A stretch of 64,000 nt of DNA from Bacillota bacterium (GCA_023407175.1 JAEYMU010000006.1:1-64000); one strand, 5' to 3'; positions 47,001 to 55,924 are shown, numbered from the stretch's first letter. Numbers and translations: made by a program. The notes: generated from the letters alone by a model not told the origin.

Positions 47001-47602
47001 TCTACCTGTGTCCTGTCGATCTCCAGACGGACGGCCTGTTTCTTACGGATGATCACCAGGAATTCCTCCATGGCCTGGCTGGTAGAGATGCTTTTGATTA
47101 AATTCCGGTATACCAGCCTGTATCTGGCTTCACCAGTCAGAAAAACCCGCTCGAAATCCTCAGACTTAAATACCCGTTTTGCATCGGACCAGTCAATCCT
47201 TGCCAGATTCGTAAATTGAAATAAATCCTTCAGCTTTCCCATAGAGGACATACAATAGGAAGCCTCTATCCGTATACAAAAAGGCAGTGAGCTTTCCCCG
47301 AATTCACTTATCACATGGAATTGCCCGCAGATTTCATCGCCGGCCTTAAGATTAGCGGCATCAAATTGATACGCGATTGTTTGTTCCGCCGCGTCATATT
47401 CCTCCTCCATAGGCTGCATTAATCTATTGGAGGAGTATAGAAAGCCCTTCATCCGCCTACCCGCGCTATTGCTTATTGTAAAGCTACCCTCATGGATTTT
47501 ACCGGCTTCTACCGTAAGCTCGATTTCCTCCTCAGAAAACTGAAGAAGCGGCAGCTCATATTCAAAATCCCCTCTTGAAAAACGCTCGATTTTTTCCTTC
47601 AA
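44021..47602 (-). CDS. DUF5717-like large helical-repeat protein
   Basis: A 1193-residue soluble protein with two or three beta-sandwich-like regions in the first 300 residues (ELTVEAGKIHEGSFTISNSAGRR, GNNYGHILIRTPHQLLTISV) followed by about 800 residues of helical repeats rich in tyrosine and leucine, and a short C-terminal tail ending KQCFKPMS. The start is TTG 47602 behind GGGGTG; no ATG is near. I associate it with DUF5717, a Lachnospiraceae family without known role. It is the first gene of the operon and is divergent from the aminotransferase gene. Confidence 0.7.
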   Translation of the reverse strand: MKEKIERFSRGDFEYELPLLQFSEEEIELTVEAGKIHEGSFTISNSAGRRMKGFLYSSNRLMQPMEEEYDAAEQTIAYQFDAANLKAGDEICGQFHVISEFGESSLPFCIRIEASYCMSSMGKLKDLFQFTNLARIDWSDAKRVFKSEDFERVFLTGEARYRLVYRNLIKSISTSQAMEEFLVIIRKKQAVRLEIDRTQVEYQLADEKLTDKLTLTKNQWGYAEIRVSTDIPFIQLEQKFLWSDRFTGNTHQIAYSIDPALLRRGNNYGHILIRTPHQLLTISVCCRYKGTEHRGMPNRHKQKIEIGLMETYLSFRINRIRLAEYIDDTQALIAKLPGPEVSYLKDLMKTHLAIISGRDKLAQELLSDFARDEGLLKNKSILEYCAYLYLEALLRKDETLIENNAAIIRNYYSNGYHDWRILWFLLYTDKRYEKNKTAKLADIKEQFQMGCRSPILYYEAVCVINEEPYLLRELSDFEVQALNYGIKNWIISKEAAKQYTYLAGKRKTFVPVIFHGLVKLYDEFDSKEILSAICCLLIKGMKRSLQYFEWYRLGVEAQLRITELYEYYMYSAPDSVQEKLAQAVLIYFIYNNTLSDSRKAFLYAGVVKSKYMGETIYNSYYKQMEVFALRMLGDHEISRDLAVLYQDILSKPVLSTEIYQHLPYVMYRNELICRNPNMVGAVVIHKELEAPQQVTLIDGRTLVDIYTSNSEIFLLDSYGNRYADSVEYQVTPLMNTAEYESTCVEYSKHPMLLLHLFDRYHSYRILSESAIELRRKVLLIEGLKDEYVSYCHQTLIEYYYENLDDELLEYYLSELNLSKVTPQERTRYIEIMLIRTYYQKALEALETYGFEGIPINRLVRLCSVWMKTKAAEKRLDSMVKLCFYVFRHEKYDESILRYLINFYHGSIHDMYRLWEAAQGFEVECHNLEERLLSQMLFAESDIEDSFLVFHNYYKTVTNHLLVRALLSYYAYRYLVRNQAIDTGLFQIMKRELFYEENDCCLLAWLKYHARESSLNENELIFTEYNIHRLVRKGIILPFFSDYKHMVALPEQIADQYIISCQANPGKRIYIHYRQGESSEFETECMRNCFLGIYIKEFLLFWHEELEYYITEEPAEETGQEEKQETRLTDHIKLRYEGEIPPMEALPLIEEGNYQHINRMLVEMEAGEDNTLFDLLETYARREHMIKQCFKPMS

Positions 47603-47708
47603 CTTAAGTCACCCCGAGTATTCTACATTGCATTTTGGAGAAAACAGATTATAATTAATAATTATAATTCATTCAGGGAAAAAAATCTAGTACAATGGGG
47701 AGGTTATT

Positions 47709-48806
47709 ATGATAAAGCATTCCGATCATTTTCATGGAAGTGATTTAGAAATGATAGAAAAGATATATGGCGTCAAAAAGGAGGATATCATCAGCTTCTC
47801 TGCCAACGTAAATCCCCTGGGGATATCACCGAAGCTGAAGGCTACGCTGGCACAGAGAATTGATGCCATTATGAGTTATCCCGACCGGGATTATACGGGA
47901 CTTAGAAATTGTATCGCAGAATATGTACATGCCGATATGGAGAATATTATCGTAGGAAACGGCTCCACCGAGCTGATCTCCCTGTTCATTCAGATCAAGC
48001 ATCCGAAGAAGGCCCTCATTATCGGGCCGACCTATTCGGAGTATGAGCGGGAGGTAGCCCTGGGAGGCGGATCGACTCATTATTACCGTCTGGAGGAAGA
48101 GAATGAATTTCGACTCAACCTTACAAAACTGGAGGCGGAGCTGACCTCTGATACGGAGCTTCTGGTCATCTGCAATCCGAATAATCCTACCTCCACCGCA
48201 ATTACCAGAAATGACATGCGCAAAATTCTTGATATCTGCAAGCAAAAGGGTATCTTTGTCATGGTTGATGAAACCTATGTGGAATTTGCCGAGGACATCC
48301 AGAAGATCACCTCTGCCCCGCTGACCGGATATTATAATAACATTATTATCCTGCGCGGTATCTCCAAATTCTTTGCCGCACCAGGACTTCGTCTGGGGTA
48401 CGCCATCTGCGGCAATACGGATTTACTTAAGGAAATCAACCAGCGCAAAAATCCCTGGACCATTAACAGTCTTGCCGCCATTGCCGGCGAAATCATGTTC
48501 TCTGATGAAGAATATATCAGAAATACTCGTTCCCTGATTGCCGCGGAACGGGCACGTATCTGTAATCTGCTGAAGGGCTGCAGCAATCTGCATTATTATG
48601 AACCGACGGCTAATTTTATTTTGCTTAAAGTCCTTAAGGAGGAGATTACCTCAATGGATTTATTTGAAGCCGCAATCCGCAAGGGACTCATGATTCGGGA
48701 CTGCTCCACCTTTCCCTTCCTGAACAATAAATTCATACGCTTTTGCTTTATGTCACCAAAGCATAATGATGCACTGGTTGAAATTATCCTTGGAGCATTG
48801 AAATAA
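47709..48806 (+). CDS. PLP-dependent aminotransferase, CobD/HisC-like
   Basis: A 365-residue fold-type I enzyme with FSANVNPLGISPKLK, VGNGSTELI, CNPNNPTSTAI, MVDETYVEFAED and the PLP-lysine segment ILRGISKFFAAPGLRLGYAI. The opening (HSDHFHGSD, SANVNPLG) resembles threonine-phosphate decarboxylase CobD more than histidinol-phosphate aminotransferase. No cobalamin or histidine genes are nearby, so substrate is uncertain. AGGTT and GGGGAGG form the ribosome binding site; a strong terminator follows. Confidence 0.8.
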   Translation: MIKHSDHFHGSDLEMIEKIYGVKKEDIISFSANVNPLGISPKLKATLAQRIDAIMSYPDRDYTGLRNCIAEYVHADMENIIVGNGSTELISLFIQIKHPKKALIIGPTYSEYEREVALGGGSTHYYRLEEENEFRLNLTKLEAELTSDTELLVICNPNNPTSTAITRNDMRKILDICKQKGIFVMVDETYVEFAEDIQKITSAPLTGYYNNIIILRGISKFFAAPGLRLGYAICGNTDLLKEINQRKNPWTINSLAAIAGEIMFSDEEYIRNTRSLIAAERARICNLLKGCSNLHYYEPTANFILLKVLKEEITSMDLFEAAIRKGLMIRDCSTFPFLNNKFIRFCFMSPKHNDALVEIILGALK

Positions 48807-48824
48807 CAGTGCTTCCGCCTGATA

Positions 48825-48858
48825 GGGGTGCCACAGAAAAGGGCACCCCTTTTTTTGT
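48825..48858 (+). terminator. Rho-independent terminator of the aminotransferase gene
   Basis: GGGGTGCC/GGGCACCCC stem followed by TTTTTTT. Confidence 0.9.
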
Positions 48859-48914
48859 TTAATTGTTTTGAAAAACGGTTTAGAATTTTAAGGAAAGTTT
48901 AATAATTAACTATA

Positions 48915-48978
48915 TTGACATCATGCAGCCATGTGCTATAATACAATTTAATTAGCCGCCTAACTATTAGTCGCCTAA
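48915..48978 (+). promoter_or_regulatory. marR promoter with two operator palindromes
   Basis: TTGACA (48915), 16-bp spacer, TATAAT (48937). Just downstream are TTAGCCGCCTAA (48952) and TTAGTCGCCTAA (48967), two TTAG-N4-CTAA palindromes spaced 15 bp. They are well placed for autorepression by the MarR protein. Confidence 0.75.
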
Positions 48979-49071
48979 TTATTTTTTGGGCAATAATTAT
49001 GATTAGTGACAGGCTAGGCCAGTAATACCCCATTTCATTAATCCACAAAGAAGGAGGAATGTTCCAAGCCA

Positions 49072-49509
49072 ATGAGAGATGAATTGAAAGAGCTCCTGCA
49101 TATCTTATCTGAAACCACGAAGTATATTCATCAGCGCTCTTATCACAAAATGAATAATACCCATGTGTACCCGGGTCAGCCCAAGCTGTTATCCCTCATT
49201 AAGGCAAATGAAGGAATTACCCAGAAGGATCTTGCGGAAAAAAATATGTGCACACCTGCTACCATCACAGGAATGCTGAATAAGCTTGAGGCAAATCATT
49301 ATGTAATTCGGGTTCCCGATGAGTCCGACAAGCGTGTACTCCGGGTCTATCTCACACCGGAGGGCAGATTTCTTGCAGAGCATGCAGAGAGCCATATGAA
49401 GGCTCTAATCGAAAAGCTTTTTGAAGGCTTTACCGAGGAAGAGCTTCATACTCTGATCAAGCTAACCAACAAAATCAAACACAACATAAGCAATAATGAT
49501 AAGTCATAG
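49072..49509 (+). CDS. MarR family transcriptional regulator
   Basis: A 145-residue winged-helix regulator: QPKLLSLIKANEGITQKDLAEKNMCTPATITGMLNKLEANHYVIRVPDESDKRVLRVYLTPEG spans recognition helix and wing (DxRxxxLxLT-like). GAAGGAGG is upstream. It heads an operon with two ABC exporter genes, a common arrangement in which the repressor responds to the exported compound. Confidence 0.95.
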   Translation: MRDELKELLHILSETTKYIHQRSYHKMNNTHVYPGQPKLLSLIKANEGITQKDLAEKNMCTPATITGMLNKLEANHYVIRVPDESDKRVLRVYLTPEGRFLAEHAESHMKALIEKLFEGFTEEELHTLIKLTNKIKHNISNNDKS

Positions 49510-49523
49510 GTGGTTATTACAAT

Positions 49524-49671
49524 AGGTAATTGCGAAACAATATCATCTACTAAATTTTTCGAACCGCCTATACAAATTTCTCCGCTCCAACGCTCCATCC
49601 GCTTAACTTCCGCTCCGAAATTGTATAGGCGGTTCGAAAAATTATTAACTTTTACAGGTTTCGCAATTATC
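49524..49671. repeat. Nested long inverted repeat between marR and the exporter genes
   Basis: The inner arms at 49553-49580 and 49617-49644 (AATTTTTCGAACCGCCTATACAA and its complement) pair over about 27 bases with one bulge. The outer arms GGTAATTGCGAAAC and GTTTCGCAATTATC close it. The loop repeats CCGCTCC. It is transcribed as a very stable hairpin in the leader of the exporter genes; it may be a MITE, an attenuator or an mRNA-stability element. Confidence 0.8.
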
Positions 49672-49700
49672 TATTATTACTATTTGGAAAGGAATACTGC

Positions 49701-51941
49701 ATGTTTAAACTACTTAAATTTTTGAAGAAATCCGTGCTTGCTCTTATCATCGTAATCCTGCTGCTCATCCTGCAGGCTTACACAGATTTGGCATTGCCGA
49801 CCTATACCTCTGATATTATTAATACCGGAATCATGAAAAGCGGTATCGACAGTCCTGTCCCTGCCGTAATACGCAAATCTGAGCTGGACCGGCTTACCAT
49901 ATTTATGACGGAACAGGAAAAGGATACCATACTCCCCCATTATTCATTAATGGATGAGAGCTCCTACAATGAGAAGGAATGGTCCAATTACTTAAAGAAA
50001 TATCCCTTACTGGAAACAGAGGAGTTATATCTCTGGGACGGGGAAGAGGAGGCAGCTCTGACCGATGCCCTAGGCGTACCCTCATTACTGGTATATACTC
50101 TGGAGGCAGACAGTGATACCTCTGCTGCCACCAGACAGCAGCTGTTAGATCAGATTTCTCCCGGAACAAACCAGAAGGATGTGGATATTTTCAATGTCCT
50201 GTCCGTGGTACCGGCAGAAGGACTCACCCAGCTTGTAGGGGCTATGCGGGATGGAATTTCCTCCATGTCCGATATGATGATTACTGCTGCCAGCTCTGCC
50301 CATGTCAAAGCACAATATGAAATCATCGGAATCGACGTCGGTAAGATACAGAATGGCTATATTGTCCGAACCGGAGCCCTCATGCTTGGACTCGCAATGA
50401 TCGGCATGCTTGCCTCCATTCTGGTTACTCTGATAGCAGCCAGAGTATCCGCCCGAATGGGTCGGGATTTACGAACGAATGTCTTTCAGAAGGTGCTCTC
50501 CTTCTCCCATAAGGAGATGGATCAGTTTTCTACCGCGTCCCTGATTACCAGAAGTACCAACGATATTCAGCAGGTGCAAAATCTTATGGTATGGTTAATT
50601 CGCATCGTTGTCTACTCACCGATTTTAGCCTTCGGAGCCATCGTTAAGGTACTGCATACGGAAAGCTCTATGTCATGGATTCTGGTAGTCGCTGTAGGTG
50701 CAATTTTTGTACTGATTGGCGTACTGTTAATCCTGGCCATGCCGAAATTCAAATTAATGCAAAAGCTTGTCGACCGGATCAATCTTGTCATGAGGGAAAT
50801 CTTAAGCGGTCTTCCGGTTATCCGTGCCTTCAGTACTGTAGAGCACGAGAAGAAGCGTTTTGATAAAGCAAATCTGGATTTAACAAAGAACAGTCTCTTT
50901 GTTTCCCGTGTCATGACCTTTATGTTCCCCTTGCTACTTCTAATTATGAACTTTATTTCCATCCTGATCATCTGGGTAGCCGCAAAGGGAATTGATGAGG
51001 GTACGATACAGGTCGGTGATATGATCGCCTTCATCCAATACACCATGCAGATCATCATGTCCTTCTTAATGCTTACGATGATTTCTGTTATGCTGCCGAG
51101 AGCTTCAGTTGCCGCAAAACGTATTGACGAAATTTTAAAAACGGATATCTCCATTCACGATCCGGCTACAGAAGAGCCTGCGAACGCCGCAAAGGGACTG
51201 CTGGAATTTAAGGAGGTTTCCTTCCGCTATCCGAATGCCGAGGAAGACGTTCTGTCCGGTATCAGCTTTACCGCAAGGCCCGGTGAAACAACCGCCATCA
51301 TAGGAAGTACAGGAAGCGGTAAATCTACCCTGATTAATCTAATTCCGAGATTTTATGATGTAACCTCCGGGAGCATCCTGTTAGATGGAATCAATATCAT
51401 GAATATGAAGCAGAACACACTGCGCAGTAAGCTTGGCTTTGTTCCGCAAAAGGGTGTATTGTTCACCGGTACGATTGAATCCAACATTAAATTCGGTGAT
51501 ATGTCCACGGATGATGAGCAGATGAAAAAAGCGGCCAGAATCGCACAGGCCGAGGAATTTATTACGGATAAGCCTGAAGGTTACCAGACCGAAATTGCAC
51601 AGGGCGGAACGAATGTATCAGGCGGTCAGAAGCAACGTCTGTCAATTGCAAGAGCCATTGCAAAAAATCCGGAGGTTTATATCTTTGATGACAGCTTTTC
51701 CGCACTTGACTACAAGACCGATGCCAAGCTGCGTAAGACACTCAAGGAAGAGCTTTCCGGCAGTACCATCCTGATCATAGCACAAAGGATCAGCACTATC
51801 ATGAATGCGGAGCAAATTCTTGTACTCGATGACGGACGTATCGTAGGTAAGGGAACACATAAAGAATTACTTAAGAATTGTGAAGTATATCAGCAGATTG
51901 CATCTTCTCAATTGTCAAAGGAGGAATTAGATTATGAGTAA
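49701..51941 (+). CDS. ABC exporter half-transporter A (degenerate catalytic site)
   Basis: A 746-residue TMD-NBD exporter with six helices. About 180 extra residues lie between TM1 and TM2 outside the membrane. The NBD has Walker A GSTGSGKST, signature NVSGGQKQRLSIARA and Walker B YIFDDSFSALD, where Asp replaces the catalytic Glu after Walker B. This is typical of the inactive half of heterodimeric exporters. It overlaps the next gene by 8 bp. GGAAAGG ribosome binding site. Confidence 0.93.
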   Translation: MFKLLKFLKKSVLALIIVILLLILQAYTDLALPTYTSDIINTGIMKSGIDSPVPAVIRKSELDRLTIFMTEQEKDTILPHYSLMDESSYNEKEWSNYLKKYPLLETEELYLWDGEEEAALTDALGVPSLLVYTLEADSDTSAATRQQLLDQISPGTNQKDVDIFNVLSVVPAEGLTQLVGAMRDGISSMSDMMITAASSAHVKAQYEIIGIDVGKIQNGYIVRTGALMLGLAMIGMLASILVTLIAARVSARMGRDLRTNVFQKVLSFSHKEMDQFSTASLITRSTNDIQQVQNLMVWLIRIVVYSPILAFGAIVKVLHTESSMSWILVVAVGAIFVLIGVLLILAMPKFKLMQKLVDRINLVMREILSGLPVIRAFSTVEHEKKRFDKANLDLTKNSLFVSRVMTFMFPLLLLIMNFISILIIWVAAKGIDEGTIQVGDMIAFIQYTMQIIMSFLMLTMISVMLPRASVAAKRIDEILKTDISIHDPATEEPANAAKGLLEFKEVSFRYPNAEEDVLSGISFTARPGETTAIIGSTGSGKSTLINLIPRFYDVTSGSILLDGINIMNMKQNTLRSKLGFVPQKGVLFTGTIESNIKFGDMSTDDEQMKKAARIAQAEEFITDKPEGYQTEIAQGGTNVSGGQKQRLSIARAIAKNPEVYIFDDSFSALDYKTDAKLRKTLKEELSGSTILIIAQRISTIMNAEQILVLDDGRIVGKGTHKELLKNCEVYQQIASSQLSKEELDYE

Positions 51942-53817
51942 TGAAGAAAACAGAACACAAACTCCTTCTACCAAACCGGCACAGAGAAGACGTATGGGAC
52001 CTGGCCCCGGAGGCCCTGGAGGTCCTGGAATGATGCCGGGAGAAAAGGCTAAGAATTTTAAGGGAACCATGAAGAAATTAATAGCCGACCTGTCCAAATA
52101 TAAAATAGGCTTTTTCGTTGTCTTTATTTTTGCAATCGGAAGTACGATGTTTACCATCGTTGGTCCGAACATCATGGGTAATGCTACCAATGAAATTACC
52201 GACGGTATTATGCGTAAAATTCAAGGTAATACAGGAATTGATTTTGACGCGGTAAAAAAGATATTAATCACTTTGATTATACTTTATGCAACCAGTGCTG
52301 TTTTTTCCTTAATTCAGGGCTTTTTTATCACCGGAATCACGCAGAAGGTCTGTTATGGTTTCCGCAGACAGATTTCTGAGAAGATTCACCGTATGCCAAT
52401 GAATTATTTTGATACCACCTCCCATGGTGAAATCCTATCCCGGGTAACCAACGATGTGGATGCTTTAAACAACAGTCTCGGCCAAAGCTTAACTCAGCTG
52501 ATTACCTCCGTGGTGCAAATCATAGGTGTCCTGATTATGATGCTTACCATCAGCATACCGATGACCCTGTTGGCATTATGCGTACTGCCCCTTTCCGGTA
52601 TCGTAGTAAGCAGGGTAATCAGTAAATCCCAGAAATACTTCAAGCAGCAGCAGGAATATCTGGGGCATGTCAACGGCCAGGTTGAGGAGGTATACGGCGG
52701 TCACACCATCGTTAAGGTCTTTAATAAAGAGGCCGAGTCGATAAGGGAATTTAATGAAAAGAACGCCAAGCTGTACGAATCAGCCTGGAAATCCCAGTTT
52801 TTATCGGGACTTATGATGCCTGTTATGCAGTTTATCGGTAATATCGGGTATGTGGGTGTCGCCATCCTGGGAGGCTATCTGGCAATCCAAGGTAAAATCA
52901 AAATCGGACAGATTCAATCCTTCTTCCAATATATTCGGTTATTCACCCAGCCGATCGGACAGTTAAGCCAGGTTGCCAATATGTTCCAGTCCACAGCAGC
53001 GGCTGCCGAACGTGTTTATGAGTTCCTGGAGGCAGCAGAGGAGGTACAGACCGTAGAAAATCCTGTATCGATCGAAGGGCTTGACGGTAATGTTGAATTC
53101 AAGGATGTTCATTTCGGATATAATTCGGATAAAATCATCATCAACGATTTCAGTGCACAGGTTTCCAAAGGACAAAAAATTGCAATTGTCGGTCCTACCG
53201 GAGCCGGAAAGACAACCATGGTTAAGCTTTTGATGCGCTTTTATGATATCAACAGCGGTGAGATTCTGATTGACGGCCATAATATTCAGGATTTTAACCG
53301 CAGTGACCTGCGTAAGATGTTTGGTATGGTTTTGCAGGATACCTGGCTGTTCAACGGCACCATTATGGATAATATCCGCTATAGCAAGCTTGACGCTTCC
53401 GACGAGGAGGTTATCAAGGCTGCAAAGGCTGCCCATGTACACCATTTCATCAGTACTCTGCCGGATGGCTACCATATGGTGCTGAACGAAGAGGCCGGTA
53501 ATGTCTCCCAGGGTCAGAAGCAGCTGCTTACCATAGCAAGAGCAATCCTTGCCGATCCCAAGATATTAATCCTGGATGAGGCCACCAGCTCCGTTGATAC
53601 CAGAACCGAGATATTAATTCAGCGAGCCATGGATTCCCTGATGAAGGGAAGAACCAGCTTCATCATCGCCCACCGGCTTTCCACCATACGGGATGCGGAT
53701 TTAATCCTTGTAATGAATGAAGGCGATATCGTAGAGCAGGGTAACCATGAAGAACTGCTGGCCAAGGGCGGTTTCTATGCAAACCTCTACAATTCACAGT
53801 TTGAGAAGTCGGCATAA
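51934..53817 (+). CDS. ABC exporter half-transporter B (canonical site)
   Basis: A 627-residue exporter with an N-terminal Gly/Pro-rich tail (MGPGPGGPGGPGMMPGEKAK), six helices and an NBD with Walker A GPTGAGKTT, signature NVSQGQKQLLTIARA and Walker B LILDEATSSVD retaining the catalytic Glu. Together with half-transporter A it should form a drug or peptide exporter in the TM287/288 class. AAGGAGG lies inside the end of the preceding gene. Confidence 0.94.
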   Translation: MSNEENRTQTPSTKPAQRRRMGPGPGGPGGPGMMPGEKAKNFKGTMKKLIADLSKYKIGFFVVFIFAIGSTMFTIVGPNIMGNATNEITDGIMRKIQGNTGIDFDAVKKILITLIILYATSAVFSLIQGFFITGITQKVCYGFRRQISEKIHRMPMNYFDTTSHGEILSRVTNDVDALNNSLGQSLTQLITSVVQIIGVLIMMLTISIPMTLLALCVLPLSGIVVSRVISKSQKYFKQQQEYLGHVNGQVEEVYGGHTIVKVFNKEAESIREFNEKNAKLYESAWKSQFLSGLMMPVMQFIGNIGYVGVAILGGYLAIQGKIKIGQIQSFFQYIRLFTQPIGQLSQVANMFQSTAAAAERVYEFLEAAEEVQTVENPVSIEGLDGNVEFKDVHFGYNSDKIIINDFSAQVSKGQKIAIVGPTGAGKTTMVKLLMRFYDINSGEILIDGHNIQDFNRSDLRKMFGMVLQDTWLFNGTIMDNIRYSKLDASDEEVIKAAKAAHVHHFISTLPDGYHMVLNEEAGNVSQGQKQLLTIARAILADPKILILDEATSSVDTRTEILIQRAMDSLMKGRTSFIIAHRLSTIRDADLILVMNEGDIVEQGNHEELLAKGGFYANLYNSQFEKSA

Positions 53818-53849
53818 TTAATGATAAGAAATAAGCAAGATAAATAAAA

Positions 53850-53899
53850 TAAAAAGCTTATATTTTGTAAGGACCTATTTACAAATATATAAGCTTTTT
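53850..53899 (+). terminator. Terminator of the marR-ABC operon
   Basis: AAAAAGCTTATATTTTGTAA pairs with TTACAAATATATAAGCTTTTT around an 8-base loop. Confidence 0.85.
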
Positions 53900-54019
53900 A
53901 TAATATGGAAACAGTGATACAACGGATTATTTTTCATGCTGTATCCACAAGCTTAAGATGTGCAAAGCCTCGCAAATGAAGTTTTCTGAGAGTGCTCGAA
54001 CATAGAAAAGAGGTAGAAT

Positions 54020-54283
54020 ATGGACCGTAACAAAAATAACCCTCTTCTTCAGCTTACCGGTGAAGAGAAGAAACAGCTGCTCGAGGATATCAAATACTAT
54101 TTTGCCACAGAGCGGGATGAAGATCTCGGTATTATCGCTTCTGAAAACATTCTTGATTTTTTCCTGGAAACCCTGGGCAAGCATATTTACAACAAGGCTC
54201 TGGACGATGCCAAGTTCTGGTACGGTAAGCGGATGGAGGATGTAGAAGCGGATTTTTATACGCTTTATAAACAGACCCCCTGA
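54020..54283 (+). CDS. DUF2164 family protein
   Basis: An 87-residue soluble protein containing LTGEEKKQLLEDIKYYFATERDEDLGIIASENILDFFLETLGKHIYNKALDDAK, the recognisable core of DUF2164. AAGAGG is the ribosome binding site. Function unknown; short helical protein. Single gene with its own hairpin downstream. Confidence 0.85.
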   Translation: MDRNKNNPLLQLTGEEKKQLLEDIKYYFATERDEDLGIIASENILDFFLETLGKHIYNKALDDAKFWYGKRMEDVEADFYTLYKQTP

Positions 54284-54357
54284 AGCCTATGTGCTGGTTA
54301 CAGCTTGGCCTACCGGCTAAACTGTAACAAAGGATGCCGGCATGTGCCTCAGGTTTT
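54279..54357. terminator. Nested hairpin between DUF2164 and the radical SAM gene
   Basis: GGTTACAG/CTGTAAC sits inside an imperfect outer stem CCTGAAGCCTATGTGC/GCATGTGCCTCAGG, followed by TTTTCTG. It probably terminates both converging genes. Confidence 0.5.
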
Positions 54358-54376
54358 CTGTGACTTCAGATTCGCC

Positions 54377-55783
54377 TCACTCACATGGATTGTCATCCTT
54401 TACCTGACCTTCTGCTGCCTTGCCCATACAGCCGATACAATTAGAACAGGCATGTGCCCGGTTCCATAGCTGGTCGGCTGTGACAGCCCATTTTTCGGCA
54501 ACCGGCTCACATCTTTGCTTTAATTCCTCTGCATCCTCCGGGTGGAGTAAATCCGTGGATTTTGCCCCGGAAGCCTCTACCATTTCAACCAGACGCTCCG
54601 GGTTGTCTAGCATCGGACAGGGGCGCAGATGATTGCAGTTAAAGGGCTGATTCTTATGGTATTGCAGAAGTAATGGTGCCTGCAGTGCTTCCAGTATGGT
54701 GGTATGATAAATGTTGGAATCGGAATAGTGAATAAAGGCACAGGGCTCAATATCCCCTGCGGCATTAATATGCAGATACCTGCGGCCTCCGGCAACACAG
54801 CCTCCCGCATATTCTCCGTCGTTCCAAAAGTCCACACTGAAAATCGGTTTTGTCTTACGGAATTCATGAATCTGATGGTACATAAATTCACGCTGCTCCG
54901 GTGTAACCATCAGCTCTGGAACAGCATCCGCACCAACCGGTATATAGGTAAAGAACCATACAAATTTTGCTCCCTTGGCGATCAGATCGTCAATGAAGGC
55001 TTCACTGCCTATCACCTCAGTATTGCGGCTGGTATAGCAGCAGGAGGCCCCGAAGGCCAGTTTCTTCTTCTTTAACAGCTCCATCGCGCGAATGACTGAC
55101 CGATAGGTCCCTTTTCCTCTTCTTGAATCGGTCTCTTCTTCAAAGCCCTCGATACTGATGATAGGAATAAAGTTCTTCACACGAAGCAGCTCCTCCGCAA
55201 AGGCTTCATCTATTAATGTCCCATTGGTAAATGCGGTAAACATACAGTCCTGATGCCTGTCACAAAGCCTGATAATATCCCTCTTACGAACCAGAGGCTC
55301 CCCGCCCGAATAAGCATAAAAATGAACTCCCATATCCTTTCCCTGCTTTATAATGCTTTCCAGAGTCCCAAGGCTCATGGACTGCTTGCTCCCATACTGT
55401 GCCGCCCAGCAGCCGATACAATGCAAATTACAGGCCGAGGTGGGGTCCATTAATATCGCGAAGGGTATATTGCAGCCGTATTTTTTCTGAAGCTCATGAT
55501 GCTTCTTTCCAGCAAAAAGGGTTGCGTTAAATAGAAAATTACGAAAAAACGCCTTTCTCACACCGGAATCAATATCCTCCCACATGCTGAAAATATATTG
55601 ATACCAGTTGCTGTCCTGATCCTCAATAATTTTTCGAAATACCTTACGCTGGGCTTTCAGATTATCCTTTTTGTCAAGCTTATCCACCAGCTTTAGCAGC
55701 TTTGGCATCCGCTTTTTAGGATCACGATCCAGATAGTCATATACCCGATCAATTATGATTGACAACGCCTTTTCTTTTATCAT
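54377..55783 (-). CDS. Radical SAM protein with C-terminal cysteine cluster
   Basis: A 468-residue enzyme: helical N-terminal region (1-105), radical SAM core with SACNLHCIGCWAA as the CxxxCxxC cluster ligand, SGGEPL and TNGTLID, then RYLHINAAGDIEPCAFIHY and a tail with CNHLRPCPML and ACSNCIGCMG, cysteines that could hold an auxiliary cluster. The substrate cannot be read. Single gene behind GGGGAAG. Confidence 0.85.
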   Translation of the reverse strand: MIKEKALSIIIDRVYDYLDRDPKKRMPKLLKLVDKLDKKDNLKAQRKVFRKIIEDQDSNWYQYIFSMWEDIDSGVRKAFFRNFLFNATLFAGKKHHELQKKYGCNIPFAILMDPTSACNLHCIGCWAAQYGSKQSMSLGTLESIIKQGKDMGVHFYAYSGGEPLVRKRDIIRLCDRHQDCMFTAFTNGTLIDEAFAEELLRVKNFIPIISIEGFEEETDSRRGKGTYRSVIRAMELLKKKKLAFGASCCYTSRNTEVIGSEAFIDDLIAKGAKFVWFFTYIPVGADAVPELMVTPEQREFMYHQIHEFRKTKPIFSVDFWNDGEYAGGCVAGGRRYLHINAAGDIEPCAFIHYSDSNIYHTTILEALQAPLLLQYHKNQPFNCNHLRPCPMLDNPERLVEMVEASGAKSTDLLHPEDAEELKQRCEPVAEKWAVTADQLWNRAHACSNCIGCMGKAAEGQVKDDNPCE

Positions 55784-55924
55784 TACTTCCCCTTAAGATT
55801 TTGTTTTCTTTATATTTAATTTATGACAGGGTCAGGGAAATCGTTCTTCCTGCTGTATAAATTAATCATGCTTCTCCTTCCGATCCTTTTTATCTTATGG
55901 AGTAAGCTTTCCTCGTAAGATAAG

